Assembly (NCBI GenBank): GCA_015061495.1
Contig: SUWL01000005.1
Coordinates: 1 to 61,790 of the forward strand
Length of the DNA stretch: 61,790 nt
From: Lentisphaerota bacterium
GTDB taxonomy: Bacteria; Verrucomicrobiota; Lentisphaeria; Victivallales; Victivallaceae
Direction: 5' to 3'
The translations under genes and the position numbers were made by a program. The notes beneath the pieces are model-generated. The model saw only the letters and a list, made by a program, of their open reading frames with translations, was not told where the DNA came from and did not search any database. Of the stretch, positions 35,637 to 44,386 are shown piece by piece (positions within the stretch are counted from its first letter, which is position 1; every line of letters starts with the position of its first letter).

Positions 35637-36878
35637 ATGGCTCTTGACAAGGCTCAAAAATCATGGCTTGCTTATGACCCTGCCATTTCAGCATACGCAA
35701 TGATTGTCCGCACGGTGGTCGCGCCGATTTTTCTTGCCGAATTCGCAGCCGGAATCCTCACCGATTCCCAGAGTGCCGCCTGCTGGGGCTACGCCGGAAG
35801 TTTTGCCGGGATCGTTGCCGGGATCATTTCAGTTTTCTGCGGTCCGGTGATCGATGCCCGGCGCAAGAAAGTCATGATGGTGAAATTGTTTACCATAATC
35901 GGAGTATTATCCACTCTTGCCTACATCCTCGTACCGCATCTCAACTTGCCGCAGGCGGCACCGTTTATCATTCTGGGAATCAGTTTCATCGGCATCATCT
36001 GCTTTATGGGCGCCAACAGTTTCTACGATTCTCTGCTGATAAACATCACCGGCAAAGAGGAAAGGGATAAAATTTCCAGTATGGGATTCGCCCTCGGATA
36101 TGCCGGGGCGCTGATTTCATTTCTGCTTTGTATGCCGCTTATGTATATCTTTGAAGGCAAATGGTTTTTCTCCGGAGCATTCGGCATTGCGGCTCTGTGG
36201 TGGCTGATCGGTTCCATTCCGCTGTTGAAAAATGTCCGGGAAAATCCCGCCGGCACTCTCCCCCCGGCAATAAAACTGCGCGATACATTCAAATTCATCT
36301 GGTCGCAAAAAAATATCCTTTTTTTCCTGATCGCCTATTTTCTCTATATCGACGGTGTCGGTACCATCATGATGCAGGCGACCTTGATCGCCAACGCTCT
36401 GAAAATATCTGCCGCCAATATCATGCTCACGATACTGGCACTGCAGGTGATCGGATTGCCGTTCACGCTGCTTTTCGGGCATCTGGCGCAGAAGTATTCC
36501 GCCAAAATCATGATTTATGCCGCCGTGGCGATCTATGTAATGATCGCGGTTCTGGTTACGATCATGTCTTTTTCAAAGAATATGGAACTGCGCCAGGCAC
36601 TCTTTTACCTCGCAGCGGGTCTGATCGGCACCGCTCAAGGCGGTATTCAATCGTTGAGCCGGTCGTTATTCAGCAAGATCATCCCCCAGGAACGTGCCGC
36701 TGAATTGTTTGCCGTTTACAACATTTTCGGCAGATTCACCACCATTGTCGGTCCGCTGGTGCTGATTCCGGCGGCCGTGTTTCTGTGGGATAAAGCGGAA
36801 CTTGGCGTTTCATTGCTGATCATTCCCTTTATCATTGGAGCTTTACTGCTCGCCAAAGTGAAAGTCCCGGAAAATTGA
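35637..36878 (+). CDS. MFS transporter, UMF1 family
   Basis: A 413-residue integral membrane protein with about twelve hydrophobic segments. ATG 35637 follows GAAGGGA, and upstream in-frame codons lie inside the parC 3' end. Family features are AYDPAISAYAMIVRTVVAPIF at the start, NSFYDSLLINITGKEERDKI, the loop GHLAQKYSAKIMIYAA and GTAQGGIQSLSRSLFSKIIP, typical of UMF1/Atg22-like permeases. The substrate is unknown; eukaryotic Atg22 exports amino acids from the vacuole. The stop overlaps the TTG start of the permease gene. Confidence 0.85.
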   Translation: MALDKAQKSWLAYDPAISAYAMIVRTVVAPIFLAEFAAGILTDSQSAACWGYAGSFAGIVAGIISVFCGPVIDARRKKVMMVKLFTIIGVLSTLAYILVPHLNLPQAAPFIILGISFIGIICFMGANSFYDSLLINITGKEERDKISSMGFALGYAGALISFLLCMPLMYIFEGKWFFSGAFGIAALWWLIGSIPLLKNVRENPAGTLPPAIKLRDTFKFIWSQKNILFFLIAYFLYIDGVGTIMMQATLIANALKISAANIMLTILALQVIGLPFTLLFGHLAQKYSAKIMIYAAVAIYVMIAVLVTIMSFSKNMELRQALFYLAAGLIGTAQGGIQSLSRSLFSKIIPQERAAELFAVYNIFGRFTTIVGPLVLIPAAVFLWDKAELGVSLLIIPFIIGALLLAKVKVPEN

Positions 36879-37888
36879 TCCTCTCATATATCATCAAACG
36901 ACTGCTGCTGGCAATATTCACCCTGCTGATAATTTTGCTGGTCAGTTACACGCTGCTGCGCCTCGCCCCCGGAGACCCGGCAAGCAGTGACATGTTTTCC
37001 GGAGGATCAGGTACGATCAGTTCCAAAGAGGGCGCTCTCAAGCAAAATCACTCCATGAGAGAGAAACTCCATCTCGACAAACCGGTACTTACCGGATTTG
37101 CCATCTGGTTAAAAAATATCGTTCTGCACGGGGACTTCGGAGAATCCGTGACCGTTGATCCGGGCAGAAGTGTCACATCGGTCATCGGTGAAAGAATCAG
37201 CCTTACGGTGAAGCTCAATCTCTGGGCGATCCTCATAACCTACTTGCTGGCGATCCCGATCGGAGTTTTTTCAGCGGCTAAAGCCGGCAGTTTCGCCGAC
37301 CGCTGTACGGAAATAACCTTATTCATCCTCTACTCTCTGCCGGTCATGTGGGTGGGACTGCTGCTGCAATCTTTGCTGTGCGAAGGCGGTTCACTGCCGC
37401 TTTTTCCGCTCTCCGGAGCAGAGCCGGACGACCAACTGCAGCTGAATATCTGGCAGTATCAGTTTGAACAAATCCGCCACCTTTTCCTGCCCGTATTGTG
37501 CCTTTCTTATGCCGGATTTGCCGGCTTGTCCCGTTACACCCGCGGCAGTGTACTGCAAAACATCCATGCTGACTACATGCGGACGGCTCTGGCAAAGGGA
37601 GTAACTGCCAATACTGCGCTTTGGAAACATGCGTTCCGCAATGCCCTGATCACCATGATCACCCTCTTTTCCGGGATATTACCGTCATTGATCGCCGGAA
37701 GTGTCATTGTCGAATATATTTTCAATCTGCCCGGCATGGGGACGCTCTCTTTGCAGGCACTTTCCAGCCGGGACTATCCGTTGCAAATGGCGTTATTCAC
37801 CTTTGCCGGAGTACTGACGCTGGCTGGAATCATGATCTGTGACCTGCTCTATATGGCGGCTGACCCCAGAATCAGGTTGACAAAATGA
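36875..37888 (+). CDS. ABC transporter permease, DppB/OppB type, without partner genes
   Basis: A 337-residue inner-membrane permease of peptide/nickel-type ABC importers. MILSYIIKRLLLAIFTLLII and SYTLLRLAPGDPAS are the classic DppB start; the EAA-loop region is RTALAKGVTANTALWKHAFR, and GSVIVEYIFNLPGMGTLS follows. The start is TTG 36875, overlapping the MFS stop (TTGA). The usual partners (DppC permease, two ATPases, binding protein) are not adjacent: the next gene is a secreted protein. The subunits are probably encoded elsewhere, as seen for some YejB/OppB systems, or this is a remnant. Confidence 0.88.
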   Translation: MILSYIIKRLLLAIFTLLIILLVSYTLLRLAPGDPASSDMFSGGSGTISSKEGALKQNHSMREKLHLDKPVLTGFAIWLKNIVLHGDFGESVTVDPGRSVTSVIGERISLTVKLNLWAILITYLLAIPIGVFSAAKAGSFADRCTEITLFILYSLPVMWVGLLLQSLLCEGGSLPLFPLSGAEPDDQLQLNIWQYQFEQIRHLFLPVLCLSYAGFAGLSRYTRGSVLQNIHADYMRTALAKGVTANTALWKHAFRNALITMITLFSGILPSLIAGSVIVEYIFNLPGMGTLSLQALSSRDYPLQMALFTFAGVLTLAGIMICDLLYMAADPRIRLTK

Positions 37889-37940
37889 ACAAATGATGGT
37901 AGATTATAAAAAAGACAAACTTTTCAGGAGAATATCAGAT

Positions 37941-39392
37941 ATGAAAATCACATGTTTCCGTCCGGCGGTAACAATCGCCGCTGTTTTTTCGATGATGTGC
38001 CATCTCGCCGCCGAAACCCCGATGGAATTTTTCCAGTCTTTCCGCCGGGATATGGAACTTAATGATTCGACTTCAGCGGCAGTAAAATTTCAAGATCCGA
38101 TAAAGTCCAGTATCCGCAACAGCGGCAAATTGCCCAAAGAGATGCGGCTTGCCGCTCTGTCCGTCGAAGCGGCTTATGAAGCAATGTATATCCGGAATCA
38201 GGATCCGAACCGGGCAGTGATCTATGCCTTTCAAGATCTTAACGGCAGAAAAAAATGTATCAGGGTCGAGCTGAAACTGATCGGCATGTCCTGGGTATTT
38301 GACAAATATCCCTTCCCCGCCGCCGGAAACCTGCCGGAAGAGCTGGCAGAGCATTTCATCAAATTCTGCAGTAAAGCTGATGCTCACGGCATTGAAGAAT
38401 ACGTTTCGCAGGATCTTGCCGGACAGCTGACCGTGATTCCCGATGGATTGCTCAACAACGCAGACTTTACCGTATCAGCTTCCAATTCCGGAGCGGACCG
38501 CTGCCGGGTCAATGTCCGCCGCCGCGGGATCACCGGTGCTTTGACATTGAAAAAAGAGGGATATTTCTGGAAAATAACTGATATCGACAACGTTTTGAAA
38601 CAGCCATTTCCCGAACAATTAATGCCGAAACTGGTTGCAGAATGCAAGAAGTTGAATCTGCAATATCCGCCGGAACCCGAAGAGTCTCCGGATGCTGATC
38701 AATCCGGCAGCAACGGCGAAATTCCGGCCAGTGAAAGCGATGATAAAGCCGGAGCATCCGCAGATATTCAGGATAACGATGACTGGAAAAAAACTTACGA
38801 CACCCCGGAACTGCGGAAATATCTCGCACCGCATGTGCAGTTTACCATCCCGCGAATCATCCGTCTGGCAGCTTACTCCGACAACACCGACCGGAATGGT
38901 TCTGGCGAAACGGTTTTCACCATTGATGTTGACAATGATACCGAAATCGGCAAACAGAAAATCACCTTTACCCACAATGGTGAAAAGTGGGTCGTTTCCG
39001 AAATAGATGACGGTTCGGTATACAGAAAAAGCCAGTCCCCGGAAAAAGTCGCACAAAAATGTTTCAAACTGCTGATTCTTAAAAACATTGATGGTTTGGC
39101 AAAAAATTCTACGGAAGTATTCAAAGAAATTTTACACACTGACAAGATGAAAGATGCAATTAACAAAATTGAATCTCCGGAGGATATCAAGTTTACCATT
39201 GAAAAGAGCGAAATCACCGGGGACTCCTCTGCATCGGTAAGGATCAACGTTGAAAACAAAGTGACAGATACAAAAATTTCTGTTACCTTGGAAATGACTT
39301 TGGAAAAAGGTCAATGGAAACTTTCCGGACTTACGAAAGAAGCATCAGAGGTCAAAAGTCCGGACAATCAGGACGAGCAGGTTACAGAGTGA
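37941..39392 (+). CDS. secreted protein with repeated NTF2-like units, function unknown
   Basis: A 483-residue protein. ATG 37941 (MKITCFRPAVTIAAVFSMMC) is chosen for its AGGAG site and immediate signal peptide; the frame is open 16 codons further upstream. Four segments end with a similar tryptophan strand: SWVFDKYPFP, YFWKITDIDNV, KWVVSEIDDGSVY and QWKLSGLTKEA. Each is preceded by a strand series, a pattern of DUF4878/NTF2-like cone folds. An acidic, low-complexity linker (about 244-277) separates the halves. No catalytic residues can be named. The 3' end overlaps the convergent VOC gene by 11 bases. Confidence 0.7.
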   Translation: MKITCFRPAVTIAAVFSMMCHLAAETPMEFFQSFRRDMELNDSTSAAVKFQDPIKSSIRNSGKLPKEMRLAALSVEAAYEAMYIRNQDPNRAVIYAFQDLNGRKKCIRVELKLIGMSWVFDKYPFPAAGNLPEELAEHFIKFCSKADAHGIEEYVSQDLAGQLTVIPDGLLNNADFTVSASNSGADRCRVNVRRRGITGALTLKKEGYFWKITDIDNVLKQPFPEQLMPKLVAECKKLNLQYPPEPEESPDADQSGSNGEIPASESDDKAGASADIQDNDDWKKTYDTPELRKYLAPHVQFTIPRIIRLAAYSDNTDRNGSGETVFTIDVDNDTEIGKQKITFTHNGEKWVVSEIDDGSVYRKSQSPEKVAQKCFKLLILKNIDGLAKNSTEVFKEILHTDKMKDAINKIESPEDIKFTIEKSEITGDSSASVRINVENKVTDTKISVTLEMTLEKGQWKLSGLTKEASEVKSPDNQDEQVTE

Positions 39393-39729
39393 CCGCTTTG
39401 ATCAGAAAAACGTTGCCTTCCGGGTCGCTCCCGCAATAGACATCTTTATCCATCCGGCTGAAACCGGTACTCAACGGAGTACCGTTTTTTTGCATCCGTT
39501 CCTGCAGAGCCGCCAAATCCGTAGTTTCCAGAGCAAACCGGCATGATGCTGATGCGTGCGCCATGTAAGGCAATTCGCACTTTTCAAGCACCAAAGCTGC
39601 ACTCTCATTCAACACAAAAACCGTCTGAAAATTACTGTCAATCACCGGTTCTCCAAGTCCCAGAACCTCCCGGTAAAAGTAACGGCAAATGTCGATATTC
39701 TCGACCAGCAAAACTATTTCACAACGCAT
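39382..39729 (-). CDS. VOC (glyoxalase/bleomycin-resistance fold) protein
   Basis: A 115-residue single VOC domain: IVLLVENIDICRYFYREVLG opens the first beta-alpha-beta unit, and YCGSDPEGNVFLIKAV closes the second, as in many glyoxalase-like proteins. Substrate and metal use cannot be read from the sequence, and the usual metal-binding His near the N-terminus is not present. GGAGG sits 7 bases before ATG 39729, and a good promoter (39751-39779) serves this gene alone. It converges on the preceding secreted-protein gene with an 11-base overlap. Confidence 0.8.
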   Translation of the reverse strand: MRCEIVLLVENIDICRYFYREVLGLGEPVIDSNFQTVFVLNESAALVLEKCELPYMAHASASCRFALETTDLAALQERMQKNGTPLSTGFSRMDKDVYCGSDPEGNVFLIKAVTL

Positions 39730-39750
39730 TTAATGACCTCCATGGCGTGC

Positions 39751-39779
39751 AATATAACCCTTTTCCGGAAAATTGTCAA
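39751..39779 (-). promoter_or_regulatory. promoter of the VOC gene
   Basis: On the minus strand TTGACA (39779-39774), 17-bp spacer and TATATT (39756-39751), 22 bp before the start codon. Confidence 0.75.
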
Positions 39780-39809
39780 GCAAAAATCAGCTTTTTTACA
39801 GCTTTTTGC

Positions 39810-39838
39810 TTGCGAAAAGTGGTTTAACAGCGTAAATT
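39810..39838 (+). promoter_or_regulatory. promoter of purB
   Basis: TTGCGA (39810-39815), 17-bp spacer, TAAATT (39833-39838), 44 bp upstream of purB. Its -35 is about 30 bp from the oppositely oriented VOC promoter. Confidence 0.5.
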
Positions 39839-39882
39839 ATATGAGGTACAATATCAACTTAATACTTTTCAGAGGTTTTATT

Positions 39883-41334
39883 ATGATCAATGATCCGGCA
39901 AATTGCGTTTACCGCAACCCTCTTACCGACCGCTATGCAGGTAAAGAGATGAGTTTTATCTGGTCCCCCCAGCACAAGCACTCGACCTGGCGCAAACTGT
40001 GGCTGACTCTGGCGACCTGCGAAAAAAATCTGGGACTTCCGATCACCGATGCCCAGCTCGCCGCGCTTGCCGCCCATCAGGACGACATCGACTTTGACCG
40101 GGTCGCTGAATTGGAAAAAGAGCTGCGCCATGACGTCATGAGCCATATCCGCGCCCTTTCCGAACTCTGCCCGGAAGCCGCCCCCATTATCCATCTGGGC
40201 GCAACCAGCTGTTTTGTCACCGACAATACCGAATTGCTCCAGACCAAAGAGGCTTTCGCCGTCATCCGGGGAAAACTGCTTAAATTGATCGCCAACCTTG
40301 CTGATTTCTGCGAAGAAAACCGGGCGCTGCCCATGCTGGGATTCACCCACTTCCAGCCTGCCCAGTTGACGACGCTGGGCAAAAGATTCGCCTTGTATCT
40401 GCAGGATTTCGTACTGGATTTTGAACGGCTGGAAAGAGAAATGAACGATCTGCCTTTCCGCAGTGTCAAAGGTACCACCGGTACTCAAGCAAGTTTCCTG
40501 GAACTTTTTGACGGCGATCACGCAAAATGCCGCCAGTTGGAGAAAGATGTCGCCAATGCCATGGGATTCGATAAAGTCATCAGTCTGTCCGGTCAGACTT
40601 ACACCCGCAAAGTTGACTACTTCGTGCTTTCCACGCTCTCCGGCATCGCCCAGAGCGCCGCAAAAATGGCAACCGATATCCGGCTGCTGGCAAGCATGAA
40701 AGAGGTTGAAGAACCTTTCGGCAAAAAGCAGGTCGGTTCCAGCGCCATGGCCTACAAGCGCAACCCCATGCGCAGTGAACGTGTCACCTCTCTCGCCCGC
40801 TATGTCATGAATCTACCCGGCAACGCCGCCATGACCCATGCGACCCAGTGGTTTGAACGTACTTTGGATGACTCCGCCAACCGCCGGGTCGTCCTGCCTG
40901 AAGCATTCCTCGCCACCGATGTGATCCTCTCCATCCTGATCAATGTCACCGACGGTTTGCAGGTCTGGAAAAAGGTCATCGAAAAACATATCAAAGCAGA
41001 ACTGCCATTTATGGCTACAGAGAATTTGCTTATGGAAGCAGTCAAACACGGCGGCGACCGGCAGGAACTCCACGAAGTCATCCGGGAACACTCCATGGCA
41101 GCCAGCCGCCGGGTCAAAGAAGAGGGTCTGGACAATGACCTCATCGACCGGCTCCGCAACGATCCGGCTTTCGCCGCGATCAAAGATGATTTCGACACCA
41201 TCATCAATCCGTCGGCATTCATCGGACGCGCTCCGCAGCAGGTCGAAGCATTCCTCGCGGAAGTCGTCCGCCCGATCCTGGAACAGAATCAGGAGATCCT
41301 TAAAAACGCCAGCGGAGAGTCCATCACGGTTTAA
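39883..41334 (+). CDS. purB: adenylosuccinate lyase
   Basis: Acts twice in purine synthesis, splitting fumarate from SAICAR and from adenylosuccinate. ATG 39883 is chosen because AGAGG lies 8 bases upstream, giving 483 residues; the open frame extends much further upstream but through the promoter. HLGATSCFVTDNTEL, GFTHFQPAQLTTLGKR, KGTTGTQASFLELFDG and the superfamily signature GSSAMAYKRNPMRSE (~285-299) are all present. Length and sequence are closer to the larger eukaryote-like ADSL group than to the 430-residue Bacillus type. Confidence 0.95.
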   Translation: MINDPANCVYRNPLTDRYAGKEMSFIWSPQHKHSTWRKLWLTLATCEKNLGLPITDAQLAALAAHQDDIDFDRVAELEKELRHDVMSHIRALSELCPEAAPIIHLGATSCFVTDNTELLQTKEAFAVIRGKLLKLIANLADFCEENRALPMLGFTHFQPAQLTTLGKRFALYLQDFVLDFERLEREMNDLPFRSVKGTTGTQASFLELFDGDHAKCRQLEKDVANAMGFDKVISLSGQTYTRKVDYFVLSTLSGIAQSAAKMATDIRLLASMKEVEEPFGKKQVGSSAMAYKRNPMRSERVTSLARYVMNLPGNAAMTHATQWFERTLDDSANRRVVLPEAFLATDVILSILINVTDGLQVWKKVIEKHIKAELPFMATENLLMEAVKHGGDRQELHEVIREHSMAASRRVKEEGLDNDLIDRLRNDPAFAAIKDDFDTIINPSAFIGRAPQQVEAFLAEVVRPILEQNQEILKNASGESITV

Positions 41335-41346
41335 GGTCTGCATTCA

Positions 41347-42978
41347 ATGAAACTCTGTGCCATACAAATCCCGTTTGCCAATGATCCGGCAGGTGCCGCC
41401 GAATCGGTGGATATCGCCATTGACCAGCTGAAACAATGCGATCAGTCGTGCGATATCATTTTGCTGCCGGAGTATTCCAATGCTCCAGGCAGAATCCCGG
41501 CAGAGTTGCTCAAGGATTTCGCAATGCAGCAAAGTGCCAGACTGATTCCATGCGCCATCGAAACAGCCAGACGCTGTCAGGCAATCACCGCAGTGAATTT
41601 CCTCGCTGAAGTTCACCCCGGAGAATTCCGGAATATCACCCGCATTTTTGACCGGCAGGGAAATTGTGCCGGAGAGTTTCATAAACAACATCTGCCCAAT
41701 TCAGAAAAAAGTCTGGGCGTGGCATACAACTACACCTTTGACATCCGGCCGCCGGAAATCGTGGAAATCGACGGTATCCGTTTCGGTTTTCTCATCTGTT
41801 ATGACACCTACTTTACCGAATACCTCGCCCATCTGGCGTACTGCAAACCGGATGTGGTGCTGGTTTCTTCATTCCAGCGGGCGGAACGGCAGGATGTGCT
41901 GCGTTTTATGAATCAGAATCTGGCATTCAACTGCAATGCTTTCGTTCTGCGTGCATCGGTTTCCATGGGTCCCGATGCCGAAGTCGGCGGTCAATCCATG
42001 GTGGTCGATCCGGAAGGCAGGATCCTTGCCGAATTCCGAAGCAAAGTAGGATCTTTGACCTGTGAAGTGCCGGACATCCATTATAAATATATGCGGTCAA
42101 ACAGTTTCGGAGGAAAACTCATTCCCAACGATCAATTTGTTTCCCAGGGACGCACCCCCTGGAACTACCGCCCCGCCGGAAGCATGACCATCCCGGGAGA
42201 CAAAGATCTGCCCTACCCCCGTATTTGTGCCCACCGGGGCTTTAATACCGTCGCTCCGGAAAACAGCATGGCGGCATTCGGTGCAGCGATCGCCCTCGGT
42301 GCCGATGAAATCGAACTGGATGTCCGTTTTACCAAAGATCACATTCCGGTTTCCATCCACGACGGCAATCTGGAGCGGGTTTCAAACGGCAAGGGGATCG
42401 TTTCAGATTTTACCCTTGATGAGTTGAAAAAATTGGATTTCGGCAGTTGTTTCAATGAAAAATTTGCCGGTTTGCAGATCATCACTCTGGAAGAGGTGCT
42501 GGCAAAGTTTTCCCGGCAGGTGATCATCAATATGCACATCAAATCCGTGGGAACAACCTTCCCGGCAGAATATATGCAAACAATCGTCGATCTGCTGAAA
42601 AAATACGATGCCGCAGAACATGTGTATTTCATGGCAACGCCTGAAATTCACCGGACCGCGGCATTGATCGCTCCGGAAATCCCCCGCTGCATGAGCGCAG
42701 ATGCCGGAGCATGGGAGATCGTCGACAATGCCATCAAATTCAATTGTCAAAAAGTGCAGTTTTATCTGCCCTATTGCAATCAGGAGATGATCGACAAAGC
42801 CCACGCCAACGGGATAAAATGCAACTATTTTTTCAGCGATGATCCAGACGAAGCGGTCGGATTGCTGGCAAAGGGCATCGATACCGTTTTGACCAACGAC
42901 TACTTCCCGGTGGCACGGGCCGCCGGAAAATTGAAACAACAAAGCCAATCTTTTCAATCAAATATAAAAGGAAAATAA
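41347..42978 (+). CDS. fusion of nitrilase-type amidohydrolase and glycerophosphodiester phosphodiesterase
   Basis: A 543-residue two-domain protein. Residues 1-~270 form a carbon-nitrogen hydrolase domain with the full catalytic triad Glu42 (LLPEYSN), Lys113 (EFHKQHLPNS) and Cys151 (FLICYDTYF). Residues ~293-530 form a GDPD TIM barrel: AHRGFNTVAPENSMAAFGAA (catalytic His296), ADEIELDVRFTKDHIPVSIHD with metal-binding Glu/Asp and second His, and a C-terminal DTVLTNDYF typical of the family. GDPD releases glycerol 3-phosphate from glycerophosphodiesters. The partner substrate of the amidase half is unknown. Both halves appear intact. It sits between purB and uxaC. Confidence 0.88.
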   Translation: MKLCAIQIPFANDPAGAAESVDIAIDQLKQCDQSCDIILLPEYSNAPGRIPAELLKDFAMQQSARLIPCAIETARRCQAITAVNFLAEVHPGEFRNITRIFDRQGNCAGEFHKQHLPNSEKSLGVAYNYTFDIRPPEIVEIDGIRFGFLICYDTYFTEYLAHLAYCKPDVVLVSSFQRAERQDVLRFMNQNLAFNCNAFVLRASVSMGPDAEVGGQSMVVDPEGRILAEFRSKVGSLTCEVPDIHYKYMRSNSFGGKLIPNDQFVSQGRTPWNYRPAGSMTIPGDKDLPYPRICAHRGFNTVAPENSMAAFGAAIALGADEIELDVRFTKDHIPVSIHDGNLERVSNGKGIVSDFTLDELKKLDFGSCFNEKFAGLQIITLEEVLAKFSRQVIINMHIKSVGTTFPAEYMQTIVDLLKKYDAAEHVYFMATPEIHRTAALIAPEIPRCMSADAGAWEIVDNAIKFNCQKVQFYLPYCNQEMIDKAHANGIKCNYFFSDDPDEAVGLLAKGIDTVLTNDYFPVARAAGKLKQQSQSFQSNIKGK

Positions 42979-42980
42979 AA

Positions 42981-44354
42981 ATGGCATTTCTCGACAACAA
43001 TTATCTGATTTCCAATGCATCCGGACTCAAAATCTTTGATTCTGTCAAGTCCCTTCCGGTGGTCGATCCCCACAACCACGCAAATGTCAGGGAGATCGCA
43101 GACAACAACTGCTATTCCGATGCCTGGCAGCTTTTTGCCGCGACCGACCACTACGTCTGGGAAATGATGCGCAAACGCAACGTGCCGGAATCACTTATCA
43201 CCGGTAAAAATGCTTCCGGTGAAGAGAAATTCCTCGCCCTTGCCAAAATTTTCCCGGAAGTCGCCGGAAACCCCGTCTATGAGTGGATCCACCTCGACCT
43301 GAAACGGTACTTCGGCATTGATGAACTTCTGTCGGAAAAAACCGGCAAAAAAATCTACGACACCGTCACCGCCAAATTGGCAACGGATGCCTACCGCCCT
43401 CAAGCCCTGCTGACCGGCCCGCTTAATGTGGAAGTGATGAGTTCCACCGATGACCTGATCGATACTCTGGAAGATCACGCCCGTGCCAATAAAGCATTCG
43501 GTAAAACCCTGATCCGTCCCACCTGGCGCCCGGATAAAGCGATGAAGATCTTCTCCCCCGCATGGCGTCCCTACATGGATCAGGTCGCCAAACGATTCAA
43601 CATCACTCTCAACAGTGTCACCGACCTGGTCGATGCATTCAAAATGAGTCATGACTACTTCGCAGAACGCGGCTGTCGTGCCAGCGACCACGGTCTGGAA
43701 TATCCCGTTTTCGCCGATGTCGATGTCAAAGAAGCCGACCGTATTTTCCGCAAAGCAATGGCGCAGGAAGCCCTGACCAAAGCGGAAGTCGACAGTTTCA
43801 TGGGCTATATTCTTGCTGAAGCTGCTGAACTCAACAGCCAGAAAGATTGGGTCACCCAGCTCCATCTCGGCGCAGTCCGGGATGTCCGCAACACCCTCTT
43901 TGACAACCTCGGCCCGGATGTCGGCGGCGACATCAGCAACCACTATCTGGATTATGCTCCCGCTCTCTGCAGTTTCCTCAACCGTTTCGATGAACGGTTG
44001 AAAGTCGTCCTCTACTGTCTGGAAGCATCCCATCAGGGCACACTGGCGACCATTTCCCGGGCTTTTGGCGCAAAAGTAGCACTGGGTTCAGCATGGTGGC
44101 TGCTCGACACCCCCATCGGCATGCACCGGCAGCTGGAATATATCGGTTCGGCGGATACTTTGAGCAATTTCGCCGGCATGGTTTCCGACTCACGCAAACT
44201 TTTGAGTTACGGTTCACGTTTTGAAATGTTCCGCCGGGTCATGTCCGATGTACTGGGCAATCTGGTGGAACGCGGTCAAATGCCCGATGAAATCGCCTTT
44301 GACCTCGCAGAACGCATGGCGTACAGCGGAACTAAAAAATTCTGGAATCTGTAA
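42981..44354 (+). CDS. uxaC: glucuronate isomerase
   Basis: Converts D-glucuronate to D-fructuronate (and galacturonate to tagaturonate), the first intracellular step of hexuronate use. The 457-residue length is usual. LPVVDPHNHANVREIA holds the N-terminal metal-binding HxH, and RPTWRPDKAM, TQLHLGAVRDVRN, DVGGDISNHYLDYAPALCSF and LGSAWWLLDTPIGMHRQLEY are family blocks. AAAGGA lies upstream and only 2 bp separate it from the fusion gene. It gives a sink for glucuronate that the CE15-like and DUF4838 proteins could release. No uxuA, uxuB or kdgK is in view. Confidence 0.95.
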   Translation: MAFLDNNYLISNASGLKIFDSVKSLPVVDPHNHANVREIADNNCYSDAWQLFAATDHYVWEMMRKRNVPESLITGKNASGEEKFLALAKIFPEVAGNPVYEWIHLDLKRYFGIDELLSEKTGKKIYDTVTAKLATDAYRPQALLTGPLNVEVMSSTDDLIDTLEDHARANKAFGKTLIRPTWRPDKAMKIFSPAWRPYMDQVAKRFNITLNSVTDLVDAFKMSHDYFAERGCRASDHGLEYPVFADVDVKEADRIFRKAMAQEALTKAEVDSFMGYILAEAAELNSQKDWVTQLHLGAVRDVRNTLFDNLGPDVGGDISNHYLDYAPALCSFLNRFDERLKVVLYCLEASHQGTLATISRAFGAKVALGSAWWLLDTPIGMHRQLEYIGSADTLSNFAGMVSDSRKLLSYGSRFEMFRRVMSDVLGNLVERGQMPDEIAFDLAERMAYSGTKKFWNL

Positions 44355-44386
44355 TCAACAATCTTATTATTTAAGGAATTTTTATC

